Shown one piece after another: positions 13,449 through 21,038 of a stretch of 22,332 nucleotides of DNA (positions are counted from its first letter, which is position 1; each line of letters opens with the position of its first letter). Source of the stretch: Candidatus Colwelliibacteriota bacterium (GTDB lineage Bacteria; Patescibacteriota; Minisyncoccia; UBA6257; Colwellbacteraceae); NCBI GenBank assembly GCA_023228665.1, contig JALOAR010000010.1, positions 1 through 22,332 of the forward strand, read 5' to 3'. The notes under the pieces were generated by a model. It saw only the letters and a list, made by a program, of their open reading frames with translations. It had not been told where the DNA came from and ran no database searches. Both the position numbers and the translations under genes were made by a program.

Positions 13449-14666
13449 ATGATAAAGTTTGAATATCAAGCAAGAGACAAATCCGGCCAATTGCAGGTTG
13501 GTCTTGTGGAGGCTGAAGACAGGGAGAGGGCTATAAGAAAGCTTGTTTCAGACGGGTTGTATATTCTTGCTATAACCGAGGCTAAGAAAAAAGGAGTTCA
13601 GGTAGCGATAATGTCCTTGATCAACAGGGTTACGAGCAAGGATTTAATGGTATTTACCCGGCAATTTGCGACTTTGCTTGAATCAGGAGTTTCTTTATCT
13701 GGCGCTTTGCGTACTTTATCTACGCAGACTAAAAATCCTTTGCTTCAAGAGGCTATTTCTGAAATACAAAAAGAGATAGATTCAGGACTTTCTCTTTCCC
13801 AGTCTATGGAAAAATATGGGAATATATTTTCCGAGTTTTATATAAATATGATACGGTCGGCCGAAGTAACGGGTAGAGTTGATGAAGTTATGTCTTTCTT
13901 AGCTGATTATATAGAGCAACAGGCAACACTTTCTTCAAGGGTCAGAAACGCTCTTATATATCCTGTGTTTATGATCCTTTTCTTAATACTGGTAGTTATT
14001 TTTATGGCGATTGTTGTTTTTCCGCAAATTGAGAGCGTTTTTCAAGAACTTGGTTCAGAACTTCCCGGTCCGACTATGTTTCTTATAAATTTTGGCAAGT
14101 TTATCTTGAATTGGTGGTGGGCCGCCGCCGCCGGCTTGATATTCGTATTTTTTGTTTTTTATGATTATTTCAGGAGTAAGGAAGGCAGAGTGCTGTTGGA
14201 TGAAATAATATTAAGAGTTCCAATTTTTAATAAAATGCTCAAGAGAATGTATGTTGCCCGATTTGCCGATTCGGTTGCCGTTCTCACAAAAGGCGGAGTG
14301 GCGATAGTCCAAGCTCTTGAAATAACTGCCAGGACGGTGGGGAGTGCCATATATGGAGACTTATTACAGAAAGCGGCAAATGATGTGAAAAACGGTGTAT
14401 TATTGTCCCAATCTCTTTCTAAATATCCTAAGTATTTTCCTCCTCTAGTTTCTCAAATGCTTGCTGTAGGAGAAAGAACTGGAAGGATGGATACTCTTCT
14501 TCAAAAAGTATCTTCTTTCTACTCAAGGGAAGTTGAGGATACTGTCGGCAACTTAGTCGAGCTTATACAGCCGATATTAATGCTTATAATCGGCGCAGTT
14601 GTGGGCCTGCTCTTTGCTTCGATACTTACTCCTATATATAACTTTGTTTCTACGAGCCTTAATTAG
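13449..14666 (+). CDS. pilC: Type IV pilus platform protein PilC
   Basis: 405 aa, GspF family. A short N-terminal region (FEYQARDKSGQLQVGLVEAEDRERAIRKL) is followed by two homologous GspF domains (about 67-195 and 267-395). Each begins with the FTRQFATLLESGVSL / FADSVAVLTKGGVAIVQAL pattern and contains GxxS..L and the ERTGRM motif. Membrane segments are at about 171-192, 216-238 and 374-396. It couples the cytoplasmic ATPases to pilin movement in the membrane. Confidence 0.95.
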   Translation: MIKFEYQARDKSGQLQVGLVEAEDRERAIRKLVSDGLYILAITEAKKKGVQVAIMSLINRVTSKDLMVFTRQFATLLESGVSLSGALRTLSTQTKNPLLQEAISEIQKEIDSGLSLSQSMEKYGNIFSEFYINMIRSAEVTGRVDEVMSFLADYIEQQATLSSRVRNALIYPVFMILFLILVVIFMAIVVFPQIESVFQELGSELPGPTMFLINFGKFILNWWWAAAAGLIFVFFVFYDYFRSKEGRVLLDEIILRVPIFNKMLKRMYVARFADSVAVLTKGGVAIVQALEITARTVGSAIYGDLLQKAANDVKNGVLLSQSLSKYPKYFPPLVSQMLAVGERTGRMDTLLQKVSSFYSREVEDTVGNLVELIQPILMLIIGAVVGLLFASILTPIYNFVSTSLN

Positions 14667-14709
14667 CGGCATTAAAGGGTTTTTTGTTTTTGTCGAAGAG
14701 GCTTTGTGA

Positions 14710-14715
14710 TATAAT
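14710..14715 (+). promoter_or_regulatory. TATAAT -10 box upstream of the pilin gene
   Basis: TATAAT lies 38 nt before the ATG at 14754. TTG-rich sequence lies upstream but without a well-spaced -35. Unlike its neighbours, this gene would have a leader of about 30 nt, AT-rich and without a Shine-Dalgarno sequence. Confidence 0.4.
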
Positions 14716-14753
14716 TTGAGGGAATTCAATGTCGCTAAAAAATTGAAATAAAA

Positions 14754-15239
14754 ATGATATTAAAAGAAAGATTAAGTTATAAAAAAGGTTTTACTCTTAT
14801 AGAAATGGTTATTGTTATAGCCGTTATTGGTATATTGATGGGGATAGCTTTTAACGGAATAAGCAGCGTACAGCAGAATGCGAGAGATACGCGGAGAATT
14901 TCTGATTTAAGAAAGGTTCAAACGCACTTGGAGCTTTTCTTTAATAGGTGCGGACATTATCCGGTGGATGCTACAACTTGTGGCAATGCTAATGTCGGTG
15001 CTGGGAGTACGGGCTGGGATAATCTTACAACTGCTTTGACTTTAGTTGTAAATGAAAATGAGGTCCCAGATGATCCGGTTAAAAATAAGCAGGGACAAGG
15101 CAGTTATGAATATGCTTTTGAAGAAGACGGACTAGGGTATGTAATAGGCGCGAAAACAGAGAGAATTGGTAATAATATAGATTTAACGGGCACTCAAGGA
15201 GATATTAATTGTGATGTGTATTATTGCATAAGCAGCTAA
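14754..15239 (+). CDS. Type IV pilin, probable major subunit (GspG-like)
   Basis: 161 aa. The prepilin leader is MILKERLSYKKG, cut after G12, followed by FTLIEMVIVIAVIGILMG (E17 = mature E5). The helix continues with NARDTRRISDLRKVQTHLELFF and a GspG-type head: CGHYP (66-70), W89DNL, VPDDPVKN and YEYAF. Four further Cys (C66, C76, C153, C158) may form disulfides, with the last pair closing the C-terminal loop as in classical pilins. It sits directly upstream of the prepilin peptidase and is the best major-pilin candidate here by size and position (inference). Confidence 0.85.
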   Translation: MILKERLSYKKGFTLIEMVIVIAVIGILMGIAFNGISSVQQNARDTRRISDLRKVQTHLELFFNRCGHYPVDATTCGNANVGAGSTGWDNLTTALTLVVNENEVPDDPVKNKQGQGSYEYAFEEDGLGYVIGAKTERIGNNIDLTGTQGDINCDVYYCISS

Positions 15240-15243
15240 GCTG

Positions 15244-16095
15244 ATGGTTTACCAGACTTTATTTCTTTTTATTTTAGGCACGGCTATAGGGAGTTTTTTG
15301 AACGTCCTAATATTAAGATACAAGCCTGGCGAGAATGTTTTTGGCAAGCATCTTGGCGGGAGGTCAAAATGCCCTCATTGCGGCAAGGTGTTGAAGTGGT
15401 ATGAGCTTATTCCAATATTGAGTTTTGTTATCCAGCTTGGGAGATGCAGAAAATGTAAAAAATCCATATCTATTCAATATCCTGTCGTGGAAATTTTATC
15501 CGGAGTTATTATGGCTACGGTTCCGCTTATGACGGGTTTAACTCTTTATTCGTTTGTATGGGTAGCAGTATTGCTTTTACTTTTAGCGGCATCAGTTATT
15601 GATATTCGCAGTTATGTTATTCCGGATATGCTTACTTTATCTGTTGCTTTTTTAGGGGTAATAGCAACAGCCTTGATAGCGTTAGGTAAAGCAGGCAGTA
15701 CTTCTTTGATTCCGGGAACTTTTCTTGGCAGTTATGCTTATGTTTTTAGCTTTACTCAAAATCCTTGGATTGGGCATATTGCTGCAGCAGTGGTAGGAGC
15801 GAGTTTCTTTTCAGTCATAATATTACTTAGTAAAGGAAAGGCTATGGGCTGGGGAGACGCCAAACTTGCGGGAGCGATAGGGCTGTTTCTCGGCTGGCCT
15901 GATACGATAATGGTCCTTATGATAGCTTTTATTTTAGGAGCTGTAATTGGCTCTGTTCTTTTAGCAACGAAGAAGAAAAAATTAAAAGATGCCTTGCCTT
16001 TCGGACCCTATATAGCTGTTGGTACGGCAATAATATTTTATTGGGGACTGGACATAATGACGCTTTATTTCAGGTTTCTTAACTTGGGGGTATAG
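15244..16095 (+). CDS. pilD: Prepilin peptidase / methyltransferase PilD
   Basis: 283 aa, polytopic. The N-terminal A24 leader domain has GSFLNVLILR and two CxxC pairs (C43/C46 and C68/C71) for zinc. The catalytic aspartates are D120 in VIDIRSYVIPD and D205 in GWGDAKL of the GxGD-like site (here MGWGD). It cleaves the leader of all the prepilins in this locus and methylates the new N-terminus. It starts 4 nt after the pilin stop codon, so the two are co-expressed. Confidence 0.95.
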   Translation: MVYQTLFLFILGTAIGSFLNVLILRYKPGENVFGKHLGGRSKCPHCGKVLKWYELIPILSFVIQLGRCRKCKKSISIQYPVVEILSGVIMATVPLMTGLTLYSFVWVAVLLLLLAASVIDIRSYVIPDMLTLSVAFLGVIATALIALGKAGSTSLIPGTFLGSYAYVFSFTQNPWIGHIAAAVVGASFFSVIILLSKGKAMGWGDAKLAGAIGLFLGWPDTIMVLMIAFILGAVIGSVLLATKKKKLKDALPFGPYIAVGTAIIFYWGLDIMTLYFRFLNLGV

Positions 16096-16201
16096 TTTTA
16101 CGCAATTTTTTAGCTTTTATTTTTCTTTTTTGCAAAGCTTATCCGGGAGAATAATTTATATTAAATTCTAAATTTTTAGTAGAATGAATATTAGGAGCGC
16201 T

Positions 16202-16786
16202 ATGAAAATTACGGATAGGAAAAAGACAAAAGGAAAATTAATAAAGAGAGTTCTTTTGGCGGAACTCAACCAAAAAGGGTTTACTTTATTAGAAGTGGTT
16301 ATAACAAGCGCAATACTTGTTTTTTTGATGTCTATTATATGGTCTTCCGGGTCGATAAGAAACAGCGATTTTAGCGTTATGGTTAATCAGGAAAAATTGC
16401 GCTTGCTTGCAACAAGGGCAAAATCGCTGACAGTTAACAGCGTTTTTGGAGCCGATGTGATGACTTGCGGTTACGGCATAAGAATAGAAGAAAGAAGAGC
16501 CTTTATATTTTTAGATCAAGGACCTTGCGGAAGAGGGAATAACCGACGCTATGATCCGGGAGAGGAAGTTGCCGGTTCGATAAATTATCTTTCGTCTGAT
16601 AGCGCTGTCAGATTTGTTCCTTCAACAGGAGCGTCAGCAGAGGTGATTTTTATTCCGCCTGATCCGGATGTGGCAATAAATGGCGATGGCGCTGTTTCCG
16701 AACTTTCTATTCAGGTTATTTCTTCCGAAGGTAGGACCAGGAGGGTTATAATCAATAAGCAAGGGCTTATAAGCCTTGCCAATTAG
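16202..16786 (+). CDS. Minor pseudopilin, GspH-like
   Basis: 194 aa from the ATG at 16202, chosen because AGGAG (16193-16197) precedes it by 4 nt. The ATG at 16184 lies inside a TAGAAT -10-like box and would add six residues. The leader is unusually long (26 aa, rich in Lys and Arg) and ends at G26, followed by FTLLEVVITSAILVFLM (E31 = mature E5). The head has CGYGIRIEERRAFIFLDQG, typical of GspH/FimT. It starts the minor-pilin series and probably takes part in priming the fibre tip. Confidence 0.82.
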   Translation: MKITDRKKTKGKLIKRVLLAELNQKGFTLLEVVITSAILVFLMSIIWSSGSIRNSDFSVMVNQEKLRLLATRAKSLTVNSVFGADVMTCGYGIRIEERRAFIFLDQGPCGRGNNRRYDPGEEVAGSINYLSSDSAVRFVPSTGASAEVIFIPPDPDVAINGDGAVSELSIQVISSEGRTRRVIINKQGLISLAN

Positions 16787-16791
16787 CTTGT

Positions 16792-17304
16792 ATGAAAAAA
16801 ATAAAAGGACAAGTTCTTAACGAAGCTTTAATAGCTATGGGGATAATTACCGTTGGCGTTTTGGGTATGGCCGGATTTTTATCGAAAGCCGTAGCTGAAG
16901 GGAGATATATTTCCAACCAGACAACGGCTGTTAACTTAGCTGCGGAAGGTATTGAAATAGCCAAAAATATATTAGATGGCAATGCCTTATCGGGGCCTGG
17001 CGCGTGGAATGAGGGCTTTGAAGATGAAGGGTTTTATGAAGTTGATTATAGCAGCGAGGACCTTGGGGAACCTGTTTTAGGAGGTGGCAGTGAAAATAAG
17101 CTGAAATATTTGAAAAAAAGAACGGTCAGCGGAATGGATTTTTACGGGTATAGCGGAGGCGATGAAACAGGTTTTAAGAGGTCGGTAGAAATAGAAAATA
17201 TAACGGAGTCGCAAATAAGGGCGACATCAACTGTGTATTGGCGCGCTCGAGGAACGTTATTAAATGAGATTTCTTTAACAAGCGATTTTTATTATTGGAG
17301 ATGA
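16792..17304 (+). CDS. Minor pseudopilin, GspI/PilV-like
   Basis: 170 aa. The leader is very short: cleavage is expected after G6, giving mature QVLNEALIAMGIITVGVLG with E11 at +5. The +1 residue is Gln rather than Phe or Met. NLAAEGIEIAKNI (48-60) is a typical PilV/GspI helix. It begins 6 nt after the GspH-like gene and overlaps the next gene by ATGA (17301-17304), so they are translated together. Confidence 0.8.
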   Translation: MKKIKGQVLNEALIAMGIITVGVLGMAGFLSKAVAEGRYISNQTTAVNLAAEGIEIAKNILDGNALSGPGAWNEGFEDEGFYEVDYSSEDLGEPVLGGGSENKLKYLKKRTVSGMDFYGYSGGDETGFKRSVEIENITESQIRATSTVYWRARGTLLNEISLTSDFYYWR

Positions 17305-17807
17305 TGAATATAGCGAAAAATATAAAGAGCGTTAAATCTGAAGCGGGATTTACTTTAATGGAGCTAGTTGTGGCGCTATCTGTGTTTGCAATAATTATGA
17401 CTGTTGCCGCATCGATATTGCTTCATTCCTTAAAAACGGCGAGGTTTGTCGCAAACCAGGCCGGAGCGGTAGATAATATTGCTTTAGCTATGGAGCAGAT
17501 GGTGAGAGAAGTAAGGACAGGTTCAAGTATTAATCCTACTAATGGCTTGGTTCAAAGTTTTTCGTTTGTAAATTATGAAGGCGAAGCTGTAACGTACAGT
17601 TTTTGCGGCACGCGCATATGCAGAAACGGGCAGCCGCTTACGGCGGATAATACGATGATAGAGGGCGGGTTTTATATTAATGATTTTGGCGGAGATAAGA
17701 CTCCGAGGATAACTGTTTCAGCAAGCGCGGAAGATGTGAGAGGCAATCCTCTCGGGTCTGTCCAGACTACGGTTAGCGCAAGGCTGGTGTATTACAAGAG
17801 ATTATAG
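17301..17807 (+). CDS. Minor pseudopilin, GspJ/PilW-like
   Basis: 168 aa from the ATG at 17301, which forms a classical ATGA overlap with the upstream stop and follows GGAG; a TTG at 17295 and an ATG at 17304 are alternatives. The leader ends at G16, followed by FTLMELVVALSVFAIIMTVAASIL (E21 = mature E5). VDNIALAMEQMVREVRTG is the hallmark helix of PilW/GspJ. The head has FCGTRICRNGQPLT with a likely disulfide. It is a tip-complex component by analogy. Confidence 0.85.
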   Translation: MMNIAKNIKSVKSEAGFTLMELVVALSVFAIIMTVAASILLHSLKTARFVANQAGAVDNIALAMEQMVREVRTGSSINPTNGLVQSFSFVNYEGEAVTYSFCGTRICRNGQPLTADNTMIEGGFYINDFGGDKTPRITVSASAEDVRGNPLGSVQTTVSARLVYYKRL

Positions 17808-17820
17808 ATATAAATTTTTA

Positions 17821-18255
17821 ATGAGATTGCTAGCGCAAAATAGAAAAAAAGAAGGGGGGCAGATGATGATGCTTATGGTTATTATTGTTGCTTCGACAGC
17901 CTTGGCAGCGATAGCTTTTTCCAGCTTTACGGTTGTTTCGGAGCTTAGACAGGTGACGGATGCGAGGCTTTCCGGACAGGCTCTTTTTGCCGCGGATACG
18001 GGAATAGAGTGTATTTTATTCAAGGAGTTTGGCAATGAGCCTTATTACACAGGCAGTTGTCCGATTTGCAACGGGGATTGCTCGACTTCAGAAAAAGAAC
18101 TCTATCCCGGGGGGCCGGCTTTCAGCTTTCATTTTGTAGATAGGGAAATAAATTGGCCGAATGAAACTGTAATCTGGAAAGCGGTTGGCAAAGATGCTTC
18201 CGGCAAAGTAACCAGAAGCCTGCAGATAACTTTAAGAAAATTAACAGGCAGTTGA
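17821..18255 (+). CDS. Minor pseudopilin, PilX/GspK-like
   Basis: 144 aa. Likely cleavage after G13 (MRLLAQNRKKEGG | QMMMLMVIIVASTALAAIAF). Position +5 is Leu, not Glu, as in GspK-type tip pseudopilins, which lack the conserved Glu. ALFAADTGIECILFKEF (50-66) is the PilX/GspK 'A-A-D-T-G/A' helix motif. Five Cys follow, four of them in CPICNGDC and nearby, which could form disulfides or a metal site. It is the last member of the H-I-J-K-like set, which forms the tip complex in related systems. Confidence 0.78.
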   Translation: MRLLAQNRKKEGGQMMMLMVIIVASTALAAIAFSSFTVVSELRQVTDARLSGQALFAADTGIECILFKEFGNEPYYTGSCPICNGDCSTSEKELYPGGPAFSFHFVDREINWPNETVIWKAVGKDASGKVTRSLQITLRKLTGS

Positions 18256-18265
18256 TTGTTTTTGT

Positions 18266-18271
18266 TATAAT
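18266..18271 (+). promoter_or_regulatory. TATAAT -10 box directly before 18278 gene
   Basis: TATAAT ends 6 nt before the ATG at 18278, so the expected transcription start is at the start codon itself. No Shine-Dalgarno sequence is present. This is one of the clearest leaderless candidates in the window. Confidence 0.55.
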
Positions 18272-18277
18272 TTAAGT

Positions 18278-19033
18278 ATGGCAATGAAAGATAAAAAAAC
18301 TGGGAAAATAATTTCAATAATTGCAGGCGCTATTGTTCTTATAGCGGTTGCTTATATCCTTTTATTTACTTCTTTTGGGAGAGGTCTTTTCTTTGCGGGC
18401 AAAGCTGGGAGTGCGTTGTCTGCCGGGAGTTTTGAAATAACTTCAAAAGAAGAGATTAATGATTATTTTGTTTTTGTTTCGGCTGATGAAGCGGCGAAGT
18501 TGCGAGCTGAATCCAGAGAGCGAGGAGAGGAAAAGTTTTTGTTTCCTCAAGTAGAGCTAGCTTTAAAAGCGAGCACTCCTTTGATTATTGAAGAGATTAA
18601 TAGCCAAATAGAGGGAGCTCCGTTTAAATTTATAACTGTTAAGGGGTTGCCTTCTGGCATAAAGATATATTCTTCGGTTGGAGGAGATATAAGGGGGGAT
18701 ATAGTATCGGGAAGCTCTTCTTCTTACGCTTGGGTTAAAGAGGTATGGGAGGAGGAAAATAATGCTGATGTAATGCTGACTTATATTCCGGCTATTGATT
18801 TAGGAACCGGAGATAATACTATTTTTACTCGAGATATGAGCGAAATTTATTCCGATATCGGCTTAGGCGATCAGTTTGCTAATTTATTAACCGATAATTC
18901 GCTGCCTTCAGAAATAATTTCGGGTGGAACCCAAGTAGCTGTGGCTGTTGCCGGTAGCGATGGCAGTTATACTAAGTTTAGCCTTAAGGACGTTTTAACC
19001 TATAGGGGCAGGATAGTAATGATAAAAAAGTAG
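18278..19033 (+). CDS. Membrane-anchored protein of unknown function
   Basis: 251 aa. One N-terminal membrane helix (about 11-31: IISIIAGAIVLIAVAYILLF) is followed by an extracytoplasmic domain without a family I can name. Features are SKEEINDYFVFVSADEAAKLRAESRERGEEKF (about 56-87), a central SSS-rich stretch, and a C-terminal DVLTYRGRIVMIKK. No Cys is present. It has its own -10 box and ends at a strong terminator, closing the pilus region. A role in pilus assembly or surface anchoring is possible only by location. A second ATG at 18284 is an alternative start. Confidence 0.65.
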   Translation: MAMKDKKTGKIISIIAGAIVLIAVAYILLFTSFGRGLFFAGKAGSALSAGSFEITSKEEINDYFVFVSADEAAKLRAESRERGEEKFLFPQVELALKASTPLIIEEINSQIEGAPFKFITVKGLPSGIKIYSSVGGDIRGDIVSGSSSSYAWVKEVWEEENNADVMLTYIPAIDLGTGDNTIFTRDMSEIYSDIGLGDQFANLLTDNSLPSEIISGGTQVAVAVAGSDGSYTKFSLKDVLTYRGRIVMIKK

Positions 19034-19054
19034 TTTTTGAATAATAGTTTAAAT

Positions 19055-19087
19055 AAAAAAACCCGTATTATATATACGGGTTTTTTT
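19055..19087. terminator. Strong bidirectional Rho-independent terminator
   Basis: CCCGTAT (19062-19068) pairs with ATACGGG (19074-19080) around TATAT, with A7 before and T7 after. It ends the pilus-region transcription and works for either strand. It also marks the change to genes with TTGACT promoters. Confidence 0.92.
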
Positions 19088-19089
19088 AA

Positions 19090-19118
19090 TTGACTGCTTA
19101 TTGTGTTTAGGGAATAAT
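19090..19118 (+). promoter_or_regulatory. Sigma70 promoter of the metallopeptidase gene
   Basis: TTGACT (19090-19095), a 17-nt spacer, then AATAAT (19113-19118). A perfect 12-bp palindrome, TAATGATCATTA (19121-19132), covers the expected transcription start and could be an operator. Confidence 0.6.
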
Positions 19119-19156
19119 CCTAATGATCATTAAAAAAAGAAAAGGAGAGGATATGT

Positions 19157-20107
19157 ATGGTTGGAATACGTGAAATAAGAAAAGAGATCGATCGGCTTAA
19201 GACTTTAGTTGGCAAGGTTTCTCCGGAAATAACTTTATTAGGAGAAAAGATATCTATTTTAAGTAATCAGATTAGCGAATTAAGAATAAAAGCTGACCGG
19301 AAGGCGAGTGAATTTAAAAGATTATACGAGGATGCAGAAGAGGTATATGAGAATGGATATAAGGAAGAGGCTAAAAATATTGCAGAGAGAGGTCACAGTA
19401 AGGAATTCGATTGTAGATATTTAAACTCACAGATAAAATCTCTTTGCTCTGAACATAAGAAATTATGCCGACTTCATAAGACGGCAATTGTTTTCGCGAA
19501 ATCAGCACGCTTAAACATAAGGTTTCTTTCTGAAAAGACTAAAAAGATTGATGTTATATTTGTTAGCGGTTTTAAGGAAGAATTTTTAATCAGAGAGGCG
19601 CTAGATAAGCTTCCTATATTTATAGCTAATAAAATACGTTCAATTAAGGGGATGCATAAGGGAGCGATTACGAAGGTTTCTTCTGGGTCTGAACGTGTTG
19701 GGAGAATTAAATTTGTAAGAGGAAAATATAATATTTATTGTGCTGAAGATCCAACATTTGGGTTAGAAGAAAACAGAAAAGAATTTCTTTGGAATAACTT
19801 TTTTCATGAAGCAGGGCATGTTTTTTGGAGAAGCATATTACATGAAAATGAAAGGAATGATTGGGAGAGCATATATATTAATAATCCAGGATGGATTCCG
19901 AGCGAATATGCAAAGAGATCGACAAGGTCAGAAGAAGATTTTTGCGAGACATTTATGCTTTTAATGTTAGGTAAAGAGATTAGAGGCGAGCGTAAAGGTT
20001 TGATGAAAAATATTAAAAATAGAGTGGAAAATGACGTTTATATGAATACTTATATAAATATGGGTTTACAATTGCCGGATGATTTAGAATTTTTAGATGA
20101 TGCATAG
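19157..20107 (+). CDS. HEAGH zinc metallopeptidase with N-terminal coiled coil
   Basis: 316 aa. Residues 1-125 are charged and helical (coiled coil with repeated Leu, Ile and Lys). The C-terminal half is a zincin: NNFFHEAGHVFW (213-224) has the HExxH site H217, E218, H221. About 30 residues later, WIPSEYAKRSTRSEEDFCETFMLLM (246-270) supplies a likely third ligand, E260 or E264. The 'SEYA...S.EDF.E.F' pattern recalls anthrax-lethal-factor-like and related gluzincin peptidases. IDVIFVSGF (131-139) precedes the core. There is no signal peptide or membrane helix, so it is cytoplasmic or exported by another route. The ATG at 19157 follows GGAG (19144-19147) by 9 nt. An out-of-frame ATG at 19153 opens a very short ORF. 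Confidence 0.72.
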   Translation: MVGIREIRKEIDRLKTLVGKVSPEITLLGEKISILSNQISELRIKADRKASEFKRLYEDAEEVYENGYKEEAKNIAERGHSKEFDCRYLNSQIKSLCSEHKKLCRLHKTAIVFAKSARLNIRFLSEKTKKIDVIFVSGFKEEFLIREALDKLPIFIANKIRSIKGMHKGAITKVSSGSERVGRIKFVRGKYNIYCAEDPTFGLEENRKEFLWNNFFHEAGHVFWRSILHENERNDWESIYINNPGWIPSEYAKRSTRSEEDFCETFMLLMLGKEIRGERKGLMKNIKNRVENDVYMNTYINMGLQLPDDLEFLDDA

Positions 20108-20121
20108 GTAGTGCATATACT

Positions 20122-20149
20122 GCCGGGTACTTGATTATCCGGCTTTTTT
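20122..20149 (+). terminator. Rho-independent terminator after the metallopeptidase gene
   Basis: GCCGGGTA (20122-20129) pairs with TATCCGGC (20136-20143), including one G-U pair, and is followed by T6 (20144-20149). Confidence 0.88.
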
Positions 20150-20167
20150 GTTGCTTAATTTTTATAA

Positions 20168-20956
20168 ATGCCGATATTAAAAGTAAAAATAAGTGCTTGG
20201 TATGAAGATCATGATGATGAATTGATAGATTTAATTGTTGGCACTCTTGCCTATGACGGCAAGGATATTAAGGTTTTTACGAAAAATAAGAAAATAGAAG
20301 AAAACATAAAAAAGGCTATTGCATCTTATCCGGAAAAATTAAAGAAAAGATTTCCGCTTAAAAAAGGAAATCTTGATTATAGCGATTTAGGTTCTACAGA
20401 TTTATACCTTACTTTTCATGCGAGATTTAATTCTAAAAGCATTATAAATAATAAAGAGATTTTTTTTGCTAATGCGCCTGAACTTTCTTTATTTAGGGAG
20501 AATGAAAATTCTGAAGTTAGAGTTGTGTGTAATTGGGCAAAAAACGATCCTTATGCAGGTGTGTTTGGGTATTTAAGGCAAAAAGCTCTTTTTGTATTTG
20601 ATTTGCTTTTGCTTGAGGAAAAAGAGGAGTGGGCAAGATTGAATAAAAAATATCCGATGAGGAGAAAAAGACATGATTTTTTAATAGATAATGGCTGGGG
20701 AAATAAATTGCATTGGGGAGAGTATTTATATGATCCTGTGATCTATTCGTATAACTTAGAATATGTATATAGCCCAAGCCTTAGAGAAGAGACTATTAAT
20801 AGGGATAGTTTTGTATATGAATTTGTGTGGGCAGAAATACTTGGAAATATAAGTGATAATTATAAAGTTGTTTCTGATAAAAAAGATTTTTTTAAAAGGG
20901 TTCTTTTGAGATTATGGAAAGATGATTATGTATGGATAGTTTTGGATAAAAGATGA
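20168..20956 (+). CDS. Hypothetical protein
   Basis: 262 aa, soluble, AT-rich in codon choice, no recognised family. Visible features are an N-terminal strand-rich start (LKVKISAWYEDHDDELIDLIVGTLAYDGKDIKVF), a Lys-rich centre, STDLYLTFHARFNS, and many aromatic residues (GWGNKLHWGEYLYDPVIYSYNLEYVY at about 176-201). No signal peptide, no Cys pair and no catalytic motif that I can name. The start is 18 nt after the terminator; TATAAATG at 20163-20170 overlaps the start, so its promoter is unclear. Isolated genes like this between terminators may have been acquired independently. Confidence 0.6.
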   Translation: MPILKVKISAWYEDHDDELIDLIVGTLAYDGKDIKVFTKNKKIEENIKKAIASYPEKLKKRFPLKKGNLDYSDLGSTDLYLTFHARFNSKSIINNKEIFFANAPELSLFRENENSEVRVVCNWAKNDPYAGVFGYLRQKALFVFDLLLLEEKEEWARLNKKYPMRRKRHDFLIDNGWGNKLHWGEYLYDPVIYSYNLEYVYSPSLREETINRDSFVYEFVWAEILGNISDNYKVVSDKKDFFKRVLLRLWKDDYVWIVLDKR

Positions 20957-20963
20957 GGTTAAC

Positions 20964-20992
20964 TTGACTTTATTATAGAAAAAGTGTTATTT
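20964..20992 (+). promoter_or_regulatory. Probable promoter of 21039 gene
   Basis: TTGACT (20964-20969), a 17-nt spacer and the weak -10 TTATTT (20987-20992). The -35 is identical to those at 19090 and in the 123-bp repeats; the -10 is poor. Confidence 0.4.
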
Positions 20993-21038
20993 CAAAAATA
21001 GGTTTGCATTAAAAAATTTAAAAGGAGGTGTTTTAGTA

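Noticed and set aside
17302..17304. TGA recoded as glycine, as in Gracilibacteria and Absconditabacteria
   Set aside because: TGA ends the GspI-like gene within an ATGA overlap and ends the recombinase gene; no TGA is needed inside any gene.
20517..20777. Minus-strand 86-aa ORF inside the 20168 gene
   Set aside because: Antisense shadow of an AT-rich gene; no independent support.
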